DNA of 64,000 nucleotides from Lyophyllum atratum. Its lineage: Eukaryota > Basidiomycota > Agaricomycetes > Agaricales > Lyophyllaceae. The number at the start of each line of letters is the position of its first letter. The stretch's first letter is position 1. The position numbers were made by a program, and so were the translations under genes. Of this stretch, positions 49,360 to 60,087 are shown piece after piece. The notes under the pieces were generated by a model, which did no database searches, had not been told where the DNA came from, and was given only the letters and a program-made list of their open reading frames with translations. The DNA lies in contig JACGCN010000003.1 of NCBI GenBank assembly GCA_014905825.1, positions 2,108,001 to 2,172,000 of the forward strand, given 5' to 3'.

Positions 49360-49457
49360 TTTTTTTAAGCTATCCAGCTTAGAAGCTACGACGCGACCTA
49401 CGGCCGAACCCGCGACGCGATTTACCATCACGTCACCCAAAGAAGCAACGAGACCAC
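49360..49457 (+). promoter_or_regulatory. Element B leader without a recognisable tRNA primer site
   Basis: The LTR is followed by a T-run and a small hairpin (AAGCT ATCC AGCTT, about 49367-49380) instead of the expected TGG-initial primer-binding site. The 98-nt leader then runs to the Gag ATG at 49458. The priming mechanism is unclear: self-priming or an internal tRNA fragment are possibilities. Confidence 0.6.
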
Positions 49458-52400
49458 ATGGCGACGAATCCGGAACCCGACCCGACCACAGGTCCATCAA
49501 CAACCACACCCACGCAACAGGGTGCGACGCCGGTGACGCCCCCTCCGCTACTCGAAGCGGAGAGGCCACTGCGAACGTCACGACTAAAACAAGAAGACAC
49601 GGGTCCGGAAGAAGGGTCGTTGGCTAGGCCAACGACCTCAGCGCAACCGTCTCGTCCCGGAACGAGTCGGCCGAGGCACCCGGCATTGGAAACGATGCGA
49701 AGACAAGCATCGCAAGGGCGAACGCTAGCGCAGGAACTAGCAGACGCCTCTCAAGCCGGTGGTTCAGGAGGCAGAATACGTCTACCTCCTGTCAATATTG
49801 CCAGCCCGGCAATGCGACTAGGATCATTAGGACCAGCTCAAGGAGGTACCAGACCCTCCTTCGGCAACTTTTCGAGCGACGACGGCGACCATGGGGGTAC
49901 ACGACCCTCCCATGGCTTTCTAACTCCAGACCCGTTGGGCCTAGAGTCCTCGGATGGAGAGTTCGACGTACTCGAGGCCGACAGGCAGCTCGAACGCGAA
50001 CAGAGCAGGCTAGACGCCTTTTGGCAGGCTATCGGCATGGACAGTATCCGCCGAAGGGAACGACTGCAGGAGTGCGCCCAAAAGCTTCTATCCGTGAAGC
50101 ATGGGGTGACTCCCGCGAACAGCACTCGCGAGCAGTACTTCGAGAGGATGCTCGAAATCTTGCCTAGGGTTATCTACTTGTACAAGCAGAAGTACCCTAC
50201 GGGAACTTCGTCTATAGCATCATCAGTAATAAATTCGCCTGCTCCCTCCACTATCCGTCCGTTAGATAAAGGAAAGCAACGGGTGGAGCCAGTGACTCCA
50301 CAGGCCGTAGCGCAAGAGATGAGACAGCCCATAGACGAACGGGCTGTCGCAGTATCGATCATGCATCAGTCGCGCCGACCTGATGAAAGCACCAGCGAAT
50401 ACAAACGGCGCGAGCATGCAGCTCGACGTGAAAAGCGAGTACGCCACTCGGTGACAATCGACTCGCGCGTACCACGAACTAGCGACTCGTCGTATGAACC
50501 ACCGACGATCGCCAATTTAAAATATGAATCGTATAGTAGTTCGGATGAGAATGACGGCGACGCTGTCATTCAAATCCCACCAAAGAAGCGAAAGGCGCAT
50601 TTACCGGAGAAACTACTCCCCGATAGCGTACCTATCGCTGATACTTTCGATGATCGAGTTTCGTATCAACGCTTACGAATCGCCGATATCAAAAATGGGC
50701 AGAAATCCATATACTCGGACCAGGGAATCGTGTTCGAAGGGCGACAGCCCATAGACGACATGAAGCGACAGTGGGCTAGCAGAACGCAGACCCACAAGTC
50801 AGCACGCGGACAAAGCATAGCTCCCGTGCATCAAGAAGAGTATGCTGAACCCCGTCGATCGACGTCAGCATACACGCAATCAACTGCCAATGGCAGGGGA
50901 TTTTCGATGCCCGCACCGAATAGGCGAACCGCCGATATAGCGGACGGGATACAGCAGAATGAGGAGCGCTATCGCGCACTCATTCATGAACGCATCAGCA
51001 AATTGATCTTCATGCGTTTGGGAACACGGCTACACCTACCCGAAGGGTTAAAGCCTCGACGAACCGATTCAAAATCGGTTGGAACTTATTCCGGCAGTCC
51101 GAAGTTCCAAGAGCTAGAGACCTGGCTTCACAGCCTGGTCTTATTAATGGCAGTATCCAGACTAGGCGGTCCTGACCTCGAACAGGAACGTGTAATCATG
51201 GTACTAGAGTTCTTGGATGGCAAAGCCAAACGATGGTTCGTGCGGCATGTCATCCATGTCAACCGAACTCAAGAAGAGTGGAAGTTCGAAGAGGTTATAT
51301 TCGGTCTATATGATCGATTTATCCTACCGTCGACCATGCAAGACGCGCGTGACGAGTTCAACGCCGTCTCATATAAACAGCATGCCGACGTTCAAGACTT
51401 GTTCGACACCCTTGTCGATCATTCACAGAATATGGCCGTTAAGGTTACGGACTGGATGTTCTGTGACCGATTCGTGTCAGCAATGTCGACGGATATGCGC
51501 AATCATCTATTCGATGAAGGATTGTCGCCTGAAGTCAACACAGCCGAGGAATTCTTAGCGCTTGCTAAAGCCTATGAATCTGCTAAGAAGACGGCTAAAT
51601 ACTATGACAAGTCGGCTAGTGTAACTCGACAGCGGTACACTACGCCTTCCAGAGAAAGTCAGGAGCATCGCGAAGGTGCTCCTAGGAAAGCCTTTGTACG
51701 ACGTGGCGACTACAAGAAAGGATTATTCCGATCTAGTCGACCAACGCCGTTCAAGAAGCGAGACGATTATCGCAAGGATAATAAGGTGGACACGAAACCA
51801 CCTTACAAGTCCAACGATAGTAAGCCAGGCTATCAGCCGATGGCTAAGATGGATAAACCAGGCCATCAGAAAACCGCAGGTGGATCTAAATGTTTCAACT
51901 GCGGACGAACTGGTCACTTCGCGAAGGAGTGTCCAGATCCGAAGAAGCAGCAGCGGGCACACATGCGCGCTATGCGAACGGCTGTAGACGGAACCGAAGG
52001 CGAGTCGGATGACGACGACTCGGAATCTGCGCACGATGCAGATGCCGAAGACGATGAAGTCGATCGTCCTGAGTCCGAACTGGGCGAACATGATGACGAT
52101 ATGATTGAAGTCGAAGTCTACGATTACGACGAGTCAGACTCTGAGCATATGCACGGAATCTGGGAAGGATCGCCGACCGATAGCGATGCGTCACAACCGG
52201 AAATTGCGGATCGAGTCTTTGGAATTTCGGAGGCACCGCCGCCGAAAGACAAGAAGACGAATGACAAAGACAAGGTCATTCGAATGCGAAAGGTCCAATT
52301 ACACGCAGGAAAGAATAAGATACAACGACCTGTCTACCCTGCGGAGACCAAAGAATGTCTGGCTACCTACACCAACGTAGGTGGACAAGAGGCATGGACG

Positions 52401-52775
52401 TTATGGGATACCGGTAGTTCTACTACTGGTATGACACCTGCATTCGCGCAGGTGTCGAAGATAAAAGTGTACCCATTGGAGAACCCGATGATCCTGCAAC
52501 TGGGAACAACGGGTAGCCGCGCGTCGGTCATTTACGGTACCGAAGTGCAGATTGAAACGGCAGGGTTCAAAGGGCCAGTATACATGGACCTGGCGAACTT
52601 TGACCGATATGATGTAATTATTGGCACACCATTTATGCATGCCAATAACGTCATCCTGGACTTCAAGAACCACCAAGTGGTAGTCAATGGAGTCGCGACG
52701 CCAGCTGTGCGCGTGGCGTTAGAAGATACGGACGGCCGAGCTCGTCGGTATCGATCCATTGAGAAGCGCGAGTGA
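49458..52775 (+). CDS. Element B Gag and protease
   Basis: 1,105 residues. A disordered Thr/Pro-rich N-terminus is followed by a retrotransposon-Gag capsid domain (about residues 537-714: FQELETWLHSLVLLMAVSRL, WFVRHVIHVN, DLFDTLVDHSQ). Next is a CCHC zinc knuckle CFNCGRTGHFAKEC (about residue 811), then an Asp/Glu-rich stretch (51995-52145) and an aspartic protease with LWDTGSSTTGM (Asp codon 52407-52409) and YDVIIGTPFMHANN. It ends EKRE followed by TGA (52773-52775); the same frame stays open beyond the stop into pol. Confidence 0.93.
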   Translation: MATNPEPDPTTGPSTTTPTQQGATPVTPPPLLEAERPLRTSRLKQEDTGPEEGSLARPTTSAQPSRPGTSRPRHPALETMRRQASQGRTLAQELADASQAGGSGGRIRLPPVNIASPAMRLGSLGPAQGGTRPSFGNFSSDDGDHGGTRPSHGFLTPDPLGLESSDGEFDVLEADRQLEREQSRLDAFWQAIGMDSIRRRERLQECAQKLLSVKHGVTPANSTREQYFERMLEILPRVIYLYKQKYPTGTSSIASSVINSPAPSTIRPLDKGKQRVEPVTPQAVAQEMRQPIDERAVAVSIMHQSRRPDESTSEYKRREHAARREKRVRHSVTIDSRVPRTSDSSYEPPTIANLKYESYSSSDENDGDAVIQIPPKKRKAHLPEKLLPDSVPIADTFDDRVSYQRLRIADIKNGQKSIYSDQGIVFEGRQPIDDMKRQWASRTQTHKSARGQSIAPVHQEEYAEPRRSTSAYTQSTANGRGFSMPAPNRRTADIADGIQQNEERYRALIHERISKLIFMRLGTRLHLPEGLKPRRTDSKSVGTYSGSPKFQELETWLHSLVLLMAVSRLGGPDLEQERVIMVLEFLDGKAKRWFVRHVIHVNRTQEEWKFEEVIFGLYDRFILPSTMQDARDEFNAVSYKQHADVQDLFDTLVDHSQNMAVKVTDWMFCDRFVSAMSTDMRNHLFDEGLSPEVNTAEEFLALAKAYESAKKTAKYYDKSASVTRQRYTTPSRESQEHREGAPRKAFVRRGDYKKGLFRSSRPTPFKKRDDYRKDNKVDTKPPYKSNDSKPGYQPMAKMDKPGHQKTAGGSKCFNCGRTGHFAKECPDPKKQQRAHMRAMRTAVDGTEGESDDDDSESAHDADAEDDEVDRPESELGEHDDDMIEVEVYDYDESDSEHMHGIWEGSPTDSDASQPEIADRVFGISEAPPPKDKKTNDKDKVIRMRKVQLHAGKNKIQRPVYPAETKECLATYTNVGGQEAWTLWDTGSSTTGMTPAFAQVSKIKVYPLENPMILQLGTTGSRASVIYGTEVQIETAGFKGPVYMDLANFDRYDVIIGTPFMHANNVILDFKNHQVVVNGVATPAVRVALEDTDGRARRYRSIEKRE

Positions 52776-55700
52776 CTCCATGGCCCGGAAGAAGGATACG
52801 GAGGCTCTATACGAAAAGCCACCGTAGTCGATGATGACGAGCCAAGCACAGAGGGTCTCGCCATTAACAGTTTACCAAAGGACCATGGGGCCCTTTTGTT
52901 ATCGGAAGAAGAGTTTCAGGAAACTCTGAAAGGGGGGAATCCGGCATTACCCCCTAAAGAAACGAATAAGAAATCAGCGAAAAAGGAAGAGCGCCGATCG
53001 AAGGGGCTCAACCAACAAAAACAGGAACATCTACAACGAAAACCGAAAATCAAAAGGAAGTCAGATGAAGCACAACCAGTGGCGTCATCAAGCAAAGTGA
53101 CCTTGGATACGGTACCCGAACCGTCTTCAAGCGTGTTACGCGATCGCCTCAAAGAGATGATCGACGAAGACTTAGAAAACCAGGACGAAAAGTCACAGCA
53201 GAATACTGAGAAGAGTACGCGGTCCTTCTGGGACAGACCAACACCAAATCCACATTACGAGTGGATGTATGATCACCGCATGCCCGCGGAATGGAACGAA
53301 GTAGTCGCATCCATGAGGGCCTACGAAGGACAGCATAAGCAGCGGCCTGGAGAAGTTTATCGGAAGCCCGAACCCGATGAAATCTCCGAGGTTATGGACT
53401 TCACTGAAGCCAAACCGAAGCAGCCTTATGTGCGACCGAAGTATCGATTACCAGTGCGCGATGAAGGGGACTTTAGTCTTCATAAATTGCGTGCTCGGTT
53501 CGATATAGATTCGACGAAACGGGCCGAAGCATCTATTCGAGCTGCTCATACCTTACGGAAAGGCAAAGGAAAAGCTGACGATAGTCGTCTATCCGAAGAA
53601 GACTATCCTAGGCTCAGACAACAATGGCACGATGAATTTGAAGACATGGTCAGCGGTACGAAGCCGACCTTACCACCATGGCGAGAGGTTAATCACGAGA
53701 TTAACCTCATTGATGAATCAAAACAATATCAATACCATGCTCCAAGATGCCCCATGTCTCTTCGTGATGAATTTCATGCGAAGATCAATAGATATGTGGA
53801 TGCTGGGTGGTGGGAACATCGGCCAGTGAAACAAGCAGCCCCGCTGCTATGTATTTCGAAGAAAGATGGATCTCTACGTACGCCGCTCGATGCGCGGCAA
53901 CGTAACGACAATACCATAAAGGATGTTACACCTCTACCCGATCAAGAGGTCATCCGTGAAGATGTCGCCCGAGGAAAAATCCGCTCAAAAATCGATTTGA
54001 CGGATGCCTATGAGCAAGTTCGTGTACTGCTAAAAGACGTATGGAAAACGGCGTTCGCAACGATCGTCGGGACATACGTCAGCAATATCATGCAAATTGG
54101 AGACTGCAATGCTCCTGCGACGTTTCAAAGATTGATGACATCGATCTTTCGAGATGTTATTGGCAAATTTATGCACGTCTACCTTGACGACATATTCATC
54201 TTTTCGGAAACTATTGAGGAACACGAGCAACATCTCCGAGTTATCTTCGAACGACTCAGAGAATACTCGTTGTATCTAAAGTGGAAGAAATGTGAATTAT
54301 ACTCAGACCGAGTTGATTGCCTTGGTCATATAATCGACGACCAAGGTATCCATCCCGATGCCGACAAGCTAGCGCGCATCCGGGACTGGAGAACACCTCG
54401 GAATTACAACGACATTCAGAGGTTTGTAGGACTCGTGAATTATCTGAGCAGTTTTCTGCCAGATATTTCCGCCTACACTGGACCCCTTATGTCCATCACG
54501 CAGAACGGGTCTTCATTCTATTGGAGACCTATTCATCAGCGATGTTTTGAAATGATCAAGCGCATCTGCTGCAAAACACCGATCATTCAACCCATCAAGC
54601 CGAAGAACGACATACCGATTTGGGTGATATGCGATGCATCCAAATCAGGTGTCGGCGCCATGTACGGACAAGGGCCGACGTGGCTTGAATGCCGACCCGC
54701 TGGATTTATGTCCAAGAAATTTACCAGCGCTCAGCAGAATTACGCGGTACACGAACGCGAAACTCTGGCGATACTGGAATCCTTGATGAAATGGGAGGAC
54801 AAACTTGTGGGATATAAGATCCACATTATTACCGACCATAAAGCCTTGGAGTTCTTCCGAACTCAAGGAAATCTTACTCCACGTCAACGGAGATGGATTG
54901 ACTACATGGCTAGATTCAACTTCGACATTACCTACGTCAAAGGCGACTTGAATAAAGTGGCTGATTGCTTGTCTCGCTATTTCGAAAGCGATACAGCTAA
55001 TGATGTACATGATATACATGACTATGTGAATGTCGATGCCCGAATCGACCCTACTGGAGAAGATCTACCACCTCCACGATATAAAGAAGTCGTGGACAAA
55101 GTAGTTGAAATGCGTTCTATGCACGAAGCCCAACTTCGGCGTAGTAAACGCTTCCAAGAGCAGCAAGAAGATCGCGACTTAGAAGCGCAGATTATGAATG
55201 AAGCTACTCCTGGAGCGTCCCAACGACATAATGAACCGTCAATACGCGAGGGTTCAGTCAACATAGACGCAAGCGAGAACATGACTCTGGGAGAAGCACT
55301 TATGGGCAAGGCTACCGCGGCTTCTCCACCAGACTTAGTCGACACATCCTTTCGTAATCGTATTGCGAAGGGGTATGATGAAGATAAACTCTTCAACTAT
55401 ATTAAAGAAAAGCCTGAACGATATAAGCACTTCAATATGAAGAACGACCTTATATGGACTAAGAATCTCGCGGGCGAATCCGTTTTGTGTGTACCCCGTA
55501 TACCGGAACTGACTACGTCCATCATTGAACAAGCGCATCAGACGCTTGGGCACTTCGGAGACCAACGTACGTCCGAGTACGTTCGTCGATGGTATTGGTG
55601 GCCAAGCATGTCCAGAGACGTGCGAGAGTTCTGTCGAACATGCCAATCATGTCATGTTACGAAGACATCAAACCAGAAACCCTCGGGACAGCTCCACTCG

Positions 55701-56822
55701 CTGCCCGTACCAACAAAACCTTGGGACTCGATAGGAATGGACTTCGTTGGACCATTTCCGGAGTCTAAAGGCTTTAACTATCTATGGGTTATAATTTGTC
55801 GGATGACCAGCATGGTGCATCTGTTACCTGTAACTACGAAGAACACCGCGGCTGAACTTTCATGGATTTACCTTCGTGAAATAGTAAGATTGCATGGCCT
55901 ACCGAGCTCGATCGTTAGTGATCGTGATTCGAAGTTCACCTCTCGATGGTGGCGCGAACTCCACAAGATGATGGGTACAAAGCTACTCATGTCTACGTCC
56001 TTCCATCCTCAGACGGATGGTCAGACCGAACGCGCTAATAGGAATGTGGCCCAGATCTTTCGAGCCGTGGTACGACACGATCAGAAAGACTGGGTTGATC
56101 GCGTTCCGATGAGCGAATTTGCGATCAACGCTAGCATATCGGCCACGACGAAGTTTGCACCGTTTGAACTTAACGGTGGATATATGCCGTCAATGATAAA
56201 GGAGATTCGCTCCGATGAAGTGCTACCTAAAGGAATCAAAGCTTATGCCGAACAAGCTCTGAGGAATTTAGCAGAGGCACATGATAATATTATTGAAGCT
56301 CGCGTCTTTCAGACAGCGTATGCAAATACGAAGCGAGCTGCAGAACCGCAAATTAAGAAAGGGGACTTGGTTTACCTATCAACCAAGAACCTCAATTTGC
56401 CAAAAGGACGTGCAAGGAAGTTATGTCCCAAATACGTTGGGCCGTATAAAGTGTTGAATGCTATTCCGGCAAAGTCTACATATACATTGGAGTTGCCGAC
56501 AGCCTTACAGGCGCGGCGGATACATCCTACGTTCCATGTGTCATTACTACGGCCTTATAATGCTAGTAATGATGCGCTATTTCCCAATAGGGCTCAACCG
56601 GAGCCCTATGATTTTGGTGCTCCCAACGACCAAGAATGGTTCGTTGATGAAATCTTGGGTCACCGATGGACCGAAGATAAGAAATTAGAGTACGAAGTCA
56701 GGTGGAGTCTGGGAGACACCACCTGGGAACCTCATGATGGGTGCAAGAACCTTGAGGCCTTAGGCCGGTACCTTGAACTGCAAGGTGTCAAGACGCCGCG
56801 GGGACTCGCGAAACGCAAATGA
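52776..56822 (+). CDS. Element B Pol: reverse transcriptase, RNase H, integrase, chromodomain
   Basis: Continues the Gag frame directly after one TGA, so expression as a fusion would need stop-codon readthrough (context GAG TGA CTC). Reverse transcriptase: CISKKDGSLRTPLDARQRN and YLDDIFIFSE (about 54181). The usual VVDYR motif is replaced by TPLDARQRN. RNase H: VICDASKSGVGAMYG and IITDHKALEFF. Integrase: zinc finger with CRTCQSCHVTK, core GMDFVGPFPES, VSDRDSKF and HPQTDGQTERANR. A chromodomain (WFVDEILGHRWTEDKKLEYE, VRWSLGDTTWEPHDG) closes the protein at about 56637-56790. An acidic and Lys-rich N-terminal extension of about 300 residues precedes RT. Catalytic residues intact. Confidence 0.93.
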   Translation, partial: LHGPEEGYGGSIRKATVVDDDEPSTEGLAINSLPKDHGALLLSEEEFQETLKGGNPALPPKETNKKSAKKEERRSKGLNQQKQEHLQRKPKIKRKSDEAQPVASSSKVTLDTVPEPSSSVLRDRLKEMIDEDLENQDEKSQQNTEKSTRSFWDRPTPNPHYEWMYDHRMPAEWNEVVASMRAYEGQHKQRPGEVYRKPEPDEISEVMDFTEAKPKQPYVRPKYRLPVRDEGDFSLHKLRARFDIDSTKRAEASIRAAHTLRKGKGKADDSRLSEEDYPRLRQQWHDEFEDMVSGTKPTLPPWREVNHEINLIDESKQYQYHAPRCPMSLRDEFHAKINRYVDAGWWEHRPVKQAAPLLCISKKDGSLRTPLDARQRNDNTIKDVTPLPDQEVIREDVARGKIRSKIDLTDAYEQVRVLLKDVWKTAFATIVGTYVSNIMQIGDCNAPATFQRLMTSIFRDVIGKFMHVYLDDIFIFSETIEEHEQHLRVIFERLREYSLYLKWKKCELYSDRVDCLGHIIDDQGIHPDADKLARIRDWRTPRNYNDIQRFVGLVNYLSSFLPDISAYTGPLMSITQNGSSFYWRPIHQRCFEMIKRICCKTPIIQPIKPKNDIPIWVICDASKSGVGAMYGQGPTWLECRPAGFMSKKFTSAQQNYAVHERETLAILESLMKWEDKLVGYKIHIITDHKALEFFRTQGNLTPRQRRWIDYMARFNFDITYVKGDLNKVADCLSRYFESDTANDVHDIHDYVNVDARIDPTGEDLPPPRYKEVVDKVVEMRSMHEAQLRRSKRFQEQQEDRDLEAQIMNEATPGASQRHNEPSIREGSVNIDASENMTLGEALMGKATAASPPDLVDTSFRNRIAKGYDEDKLFNYIKEKPERYKHFNMKNDLIWTKNLAGESVLCVPRIPELTTSIIEQAHQTLGHFGDQRTSEYVRRWYWWPSMSRDVREFCRTCQSCHVTKTSNQKPSGQLHSLPVPTKPWDSIGMDFVGPFPESKGFNYLWVIICRMTSMVHLLPVTTKNTAAELSWIYLREIVRLHGLPSSIVSDRDSKFTSRWWRELHKMMGTKLLMSTSFHPQTDGQTERANRNVAQIFRAVVRHDQKDWVDRVPMSEFAINASISATTKFAPFELNGGYMPSMIKEIRSDEVLPKGIKAYAEQALRNLAEAHDNIIEARVFQTAYANTKRAAEPQIKKGDLVYLSTKNLNLPKGRARKLCPKYVGPYKVLNAIPAKSTYTLELPTALQARRIHPTFHVSLLRPYNASNDALFPNRAQPEPYDFGAPNDQEWFVDEILGHRWTEDKKLEYEVRWSLGDTTWEPHDGCKNLEALGRYLELQGVKTPRGLAKRK

Positions 56823-56967
56823 ACGCGTCGCGGTCATGTGCGTGTCACGTGAAGCATCAATTGTTGAGATCAGTGATGGCGCCCGCAAACCATAAATCGG
56901 TTAAGTCCTCTTTCGCTCGACACCCACAGTCGACACGTAGCACACCCATCCGATCCACCTCGATCCA
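56823..56967 (+). other. Element B spacer between Pol and third ORF
   Basis: 145 nt with no open frame of note. Unlike element A, no hairpin array is evident here. How the third ORF is translated (reinitiation, splicing, internal entry) cannot be seen. Confidence 0.5.
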
Positions 56968-57297
56968 ATGGAACAAGACGGAACCAACCAGCAAGAGCAG
57001 AACCCGAACGCCTGGGGCCCACACGGTGGCTCCAGCGCAGCATCAGGCTCGGGAACGAGCCTTATGGGGGGAGAAGGGGCTCAGGGCCGTGTTTTCCCAG
57101 AAAACACGGCGCAACAGCCACCTGTCCAACCCGCCAACGCGTACGCCCCATACGGGCAATATCAAAATCCGAACCAAATGCAGATGCCGACGGCTGGTTT
57201 CATGAACCAGCCGTACATGCAACAACCGATGGGCGGATACGGTCACCCGCATATGACCTATCTTCCCCAGCCGATGTACTTCCAACCACATCCACAA

Positions 57298-57337
<40 letters not shown>

Positions 57338-60087
57338 TCATGGGGCAGCCGCCCTATAACCAACCTCAGAACACCGGATTTTCAGGGAATCCGGTGCCTT
57401 ACCAGCAACCTGGGCAGGACTGGCACGCGCAGCCGGCCCTGCACTCAACTCAAGGAACATGGCCAGCGCAGCCGACCGACCGAATGGACGACACCCCGGA
57501 TCAGGGACGCCAGGGATCGCTACCGGAGCGTCCCATGGCCCCGATACCACCAGCACCGGTGCCTCGAGGGGATATTCCTCCCCCTCAAAGAAAAGGACGT
57601 GAGGACGACCGCACGGCGTCGTCCTCCTCCAAAACATCAAACAGGGAAACACTCATTCGAGACGCCGCTCTCGAACGGGTATTCCGACGACTTGAGCGCG
57701 CCGGATTTGCATCCGATATGGTGCAGTTCCTACGAAACGATGACGGAACGGCGCAGGTCGTCGTTGGGATGCTCCTCGATGACCTATTGGAAGCACGCGA
57801 ACGCGTGACCGAGCTCGAGCGCAGACTCGCTCGGCAGGAGTCCCTAGACTATGGGCGCGCCTCACACGAGCAGGCAGGCCCTAGTAGGAAAAGATTGGCG
57901 ATGTCTTCTCCGGATCGCGGAGGAGAATCTGCATATCGCCCACCGAAACGTCAAGAAGTTGAGAGCCTCGACCAAGCGAGGAGATCACACTTCGATGACC
58001 GACGACCATACGAGCGTCGCGGTTATCCAGAGCTTCCGTACGATGAGCGACGGCGTCCACGAGACGCGCGTCGAGATGGTCCAGGACGGTCTGATCGGCC
58101 TGTAGGCCCGGAGCCTACAAGGCGCGGACGGCAGCCATCCCCACTAGCGATGGATAGGCAACCGTCTGCATCGGAATCAGCGGACGTCCAGAGTACGTCT
58201 GGGGCATCTGCGACGCCCCAGACAAAACTATCCGATGTTCCTCCTCCACCTGAGCCAAGGGTACAGGTCCCGAATCGTAGAGGTGTCCAAGAGACCATAA
58301 CGATTCGTATCCCTGCGGTCGCGGTACGGCCACCGGCTCCTACACAGCAACCGCCATCGCCACCCCGGCATCAGTACAAACCAACTGGGGACACCGATTA
58401 TGGCGAGTCCTCAGGCGGTTCCGATGACGAGGACAAGTTGACCTCTCGTCAACGAGAAGACCGGGATCGCAAACGCGAAGAGAAAGCGGCAGAGCGTCGC
58501 CGCTTAGCTCAGCTCGAACGACCGGGACGCATCCCTGACAACGTCGGGGTTGTGTTCCGCGAGAACCGATGGGAGAGGGATAATTCATTCCTCGGCATGT
58601 TAGATTATAATATCTATCATTCTCCCTACAGCAATCGTGTGTACGCGGCGCACGAAGCTGCGGCCGCGTCACGATTTGAACTAGCGAACAATCGGGAGTA
58701 CGTCCCCCAAGGACGACTCTACAGCTTGTTACCACGAGGATTCCCCATGAATCCCCGCCAATTGAATCAATTGGTCAACCTCGTGCAGTTCCCGAAGAAG
58801 AACTTCCCCCGAGAAGATCGCCTGCAGGCGTATAAACTGCTGAAGGAATTCCTCCGCCTAGCATTGTGCCTACACTCGAGTTGGCACGATGCTACGTTGA
58901 ATGCGGCATGGGAAAATCCTGATATCCCGCGCCTTGACAATCCATTCCCCAAGGACGCGAGGTTGAACTCATTCCCTCCTGTTGAACGCCCAGCTGGCGT
59001 TCTCAAGACCAAATCGCGCAAGTCTGGCCATGGTGCCGGATTGCCGCCTCCGACGAGCGACGAGGCGTTCAATATTGAACGTTGGGCTCAGCAGGTCGCC
59101 CACCATGGGCGACCTGGCTCAGTTAATTCCTTCTCCGGCATCGCCATCGATTATGCGATGCGCGTTTACTACCCATCGATTTTTGGGTTTCGATTACTGT
59201 CTGTACTACTGCCGTCCGCGACGGCAGATGTACAATGGTTCACACGAATCTTCCTGGGCATACTAGCCCGACCCGGATTGTATGCTGAGGCCGTAGCGTC
59301 ATACTACGACGCACATCCGGATCGTCCTCATAGGACAATCACGGCCCTCCCAGGAGAAACAGTGACTGTGAATCGGTTCGTTCGACCAGACGGTGTCGAA
59401 CGCCTTACCGACTTACATGTGCTAGAGCACATGATTAATGTTGGAATACCCATCGCATGGGTAAACCATTCATATGCTTACGCCAACCGTTGGTGGGAGC
59501 ACCACTACCCTTACAACGCACAAGGTGGTCCTCCCTTACTAGAATTCTTCCGAACGATTGATGACCAACGTATCGAGCGTCTCCATCGTCTCGGGGTGCC
59601 CCAGACCATACCCGAATGGTCTGGATGGCGCCATCCAACCCAAGCCGACATTACGCGCATCCAAGCGCTAATGCGGCATGAATTTGATACACAATCTATT
59701 GACTGCTTTTCAAGTCGTCAATGGGTACGTGTTGGGGCTGACCCCCTATTTACCCTACTGCCGCGACGTGAAGATTACACCGCGGCACAACGCAACATGA
59801 TTGGGTCAACGTCATCCGTTAACGACGTTGCAATGACACCCGTCGACAACCCTGCCCTCCCTCCAGCGACTTCGACCACAGTCGCAGGGACTACTTCAGT
59901 CCCTGAAACCATTGTGGATCCCGCGACGGACCTTAATGGGCCCCTCGCGTCTGCGGTTACCACAACCAGCCCTGGTACGGACGGAACACGTCCGCCCTAC
60001 CAGGAGTCGACGCAAGGATCAACAAGCATGGAGGTCATACCAAATCCGACCGATGACATGCTTGAGGATACCGCGATGAAGGAGTGA
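56968..60087 (+). CDS. Element B third ORF, unknown protein
   Basis: 1,039 residues starting MEQDGTNQQEQNPNAWGPHG. In order: Gln/Pro/Gly/Met-rich prion-like region with a polyglutamine run (about residues 110-126); helical, probably coiled-coil segment (RETLIRDAALERVFRRLERA to ERVTELERRLARQ, about 228-290); Arg/Asp/Pro-rich linker; charged helix (LTSRQREDRDRKREEKAAER); then a 410-residue globular domain (about 521-937) rich in Trp, Tyr, His and Leu, containing FRENRWERDNSFLGMLDYNI, YSLLPRGFPMNPRQLNQLVN and LEHMINVGIPIAWVNHSYAY. A Thr/Pro tail follows. No membrane helix, so not an envelope. Complete and uninterrupted, implying a role in the element's cycle. The coding sequence is dense in perfect hairpins. 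Confidence 0.85.
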
